From Planctomycetota bacterium (lineage in GTDB: Bacteria; Planctomycetota; Planctomycetia; Isosphaerales; Isosphaeraceae), in contig JAJYCH010000288.1 of NCBI GenBank assembly GCA_021778575.1, positions 1 through 6,540 on the forward strand: 6,540 nucleotides of DNA, read 5' to 3'. This document shows, piece after piece, positions 6,120-6,540 of the stretch (position 1 is its first letter; each line of letters begins with the position of its first letter). The translations under genes were made by a program, and so were the position numbers. Under the pieces are notes generated by a model. That model was not told the origin of the DNA. It did not search any database and worked only from the letters and a program-made list of their open reading frames with translations.

Positions 6120-6187
6120 GTCGGCTGGGTCTTGACCCAGCTTTTCCGTCGGCAACCTCCAAATCGCCGGGTCTTGACCCAGCCGAC
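6120..6187. repeat. Doubled GGGTCTTGACCC palindromes within a 12-bp inverted repeat
   Basis: GGGTCTTGACCCAGC occurs at 6127-6141 and again at 6169-6183, exactly 42 bases apart. Each copy is itself a near-perfect palindrome (GGGTC-TT-GACCC). In addition GTCGGCTGGGTC (6120-6131) is the exact reverse complement of GACCCAGCCGAC (6176-6187), giving a 68-base element with perfect 12-base ends. It could be an intergenic repeat element, a pair of operator-like sites about four helical turns apart, or a bidirectional terminator. Confidence 0.8.
6124..6145 (+). terminator. Candidate terminator for cydAB
   Basis: GCTGGGT (6124-6130) and ACCCAGC (6135-6141) form a 7-bp GC-rich stem with the loop CTTG, directly followed by TTTT. 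This is the best intrinsic-terminator shape downstream of cydB, though it lies 157 bases after the stop. It coincides with the first copy of the doubled palindrome. Confidence 0.55.
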
Positions 6188-6271
6188 ATCTCTCCGTAAC
6201 CCCTGCCACTCTTGTCGTTCTTTGTTCGGAAGGTTATTTCCAACCTGTGTGGCTTCCCTCCTCACCGTTCT

Positions 6272-6295
6272 CCAAACATGAGCCAATATGTTTGG
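6272..6295. repeat. Hairpin CCAAACAT/ATGTTTGG
   Basis: Perfect 8-base arms at 6272-6279 and 6288-6295 enclose the loop GAGCCAAT. The stem is only moderately GC-rich and no T-run follows on either strand. It stands immediately before a second hairpin. Confidence 0.5.
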
Positions 6296-6296
6296 C

Positions 6297-6316
6297 GGCA
6301 AGAATTTTGCCTTGCC
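6297..6316. repeat. Hairpin GGCAAG/CTTGCC
   Basis: GGCAAG (6297-6302) and CTTGCC (6311-6316) form a 6-bp stem around AATTTTGC. An alternative shorter stem GGCAA/TTGCC (6297-6301/6307-6311) uses the same left arm. It follows the preceding hairpin after one base. Confidence 0.4.
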
Positions 6317-6354
6317 CACAAGCGTGATGCTGATTGAGGACGGAAGCCGAGCCA

Positions 6355-6378
6355 GTCCGGAGCCTTTGGCTCGCGGAC
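6355..6378 (-). terminator. Strong hairpin downstream of the minus-strand gene
   Basis: GTCCGGAGCC (6355-6364) pairs with GGCTC (6368-6372) and CGGAC (6374-6378) across the loop TTT, with a single bulged G at 6373: ten pairs, mostly GC. It lies 55 bases beyond the stop of the minus-strand permease-like gene and could mark its transcript end, although no T-run follows on the minus strand. Confidence 0.45.
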
Positions 6379-6433
6379 GGACGGCGCGAACCCGATCTAT
6401 TCCTTGCCGTGGATCTGCCCCTGGCGGCCCGGC

Positions 6434-6540
6434 TCACTCGACCCGGCGTCGAAACAGCCAGGTGGCGGCGCTGAGCGTGGTCAGGGCGATCAGCGCCAGC
6501 GGCCAGAGGAGACTGGCGACCATCGAAGGCGGCATTGCCT
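6434..6540 (-). CDS. C-terminus of a membrane protein, probably ABC-2-type permease (partial)
   Basis: Read on the minus strand, a frame is open from the window edge to a TGA at 6434-6436, giving the last 34 residues of a protein. It contains one hydrophobic helix (SLLWPLALIALTTLSAATW) followed by LFRRRVE and the stop. A terminal membrane helix with a short W-x-FRRR-type basic tail is common at the end of ABC-2-type transport permeases, but this little sequence cannot prove the family. The reading frame is chosen because it alone gives a clean helix plus basic tail. The gene is convergent with cydB, so it is not part of that operon. Confidence 0.55.
   Translation of the reverse strand, partial: AMPPSMVASLLWPLALIALTTLSAATWLFRRRVE

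Larger units (their letters stand above)
5967..6433 (+). other. 467-nt non-coding stretch rich in palindromes
   Basis: Open frames here are Arg/Ser/Pro-rich, lack ribosome sites and look like no known family. The stretch instead holds a series of inverted repeats: arms at 6002-6010/6062-6070, a hairpin at 6040-6064, doubled GGGTCTTGACCC palindromes at 6120-6187, and hairpins at 6272-6295, 6297-6316 and 6355-6378. It lies between convergent genes (cydB plus, permease minus), so several of these may be transcript ends. The rest, including the pyrimidine-rich 6188-6229, shows nothing recognisable. Confidence 0.7.

Noticed and set aside
5967..6135. Possible small cydX/cydS-type gene behind cydB
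   Set aside because: The frames here contain no single hydrophobic helix with a Trp-rich N-terminus and no ribosome site.
6120..6187. CRISPR array suggested by two identical palindromic repeats
   Set aside because: Only two copies of 15 bases are present, the spacing unit is 42 bases and no cas gene is near.
6234..6437. 67-codon minus-strand frame downstream of the permease-like gene
   Set aside because: Arg/Ser-rich, crosses two strong hairpins, lacks a ribosome site and resembles nothing known.

Overview
The window is a GC-rich bacterial stretch with short intergenic gaps, Shine-Dalgarno sequences and lineage-typical proteins. The exported DsrE-like and DUF1264 proteins, the short cytochrome bd and the GC-rich codon use suggest a planctomycete, perhaps an Isosphaeraceae/Gemmatales relative. 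That assignment is inference from protein flavour, because the window holds no rRNA or other marker.

Layout. Bases 1-337 hold the 3' part of a rhodanese-domain gene, cut by the window edge. After a 151-nt gap comes a compact same-strand group: an exported DsrE/F-family protein (489-986), a SoxB/5'-nucleotidase-like exported metallophosphoesterase (1003-2631) and an exported DUF1264 protein (2676-3338). A strong hairpin and an AT-rich island (about 31% GC over 3401-3500) separate this group from a translationally coupled cytochrome bd oxidase pair, cydA (3577-4914) and cydB (4911-5966). A 467-nt non-coding stretch rich in palindromes follows. The window ends in the last 34 codons of a minus-strand gene that finishes in a membrane helix, probably an ABC-2-type permease (6434-6540).

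How the genes may work together. Rhodanese and DsrE proteins carry sulfane sulfur on a reactive cysteine. SoxB hydrolyses a sulfonate from a carrier-bound thiosulfate adduct, and bd oxidases tolerate sulfide and cyanide. The first four genes look like an extracytoplasmic sulfur-handling operon beside a sulfide-tolerant quinol oxidase. The grouping is visible in the sequence; the common function is inference. The most unusual points are the exported DsrE protein, the altered metal-site motifs of the SoxB-like enzyme (GNWE and GDTH), the DUF1264 protein as a possible new partner, and the doubled GGGTCTTGACCC palindromes behind cydB.
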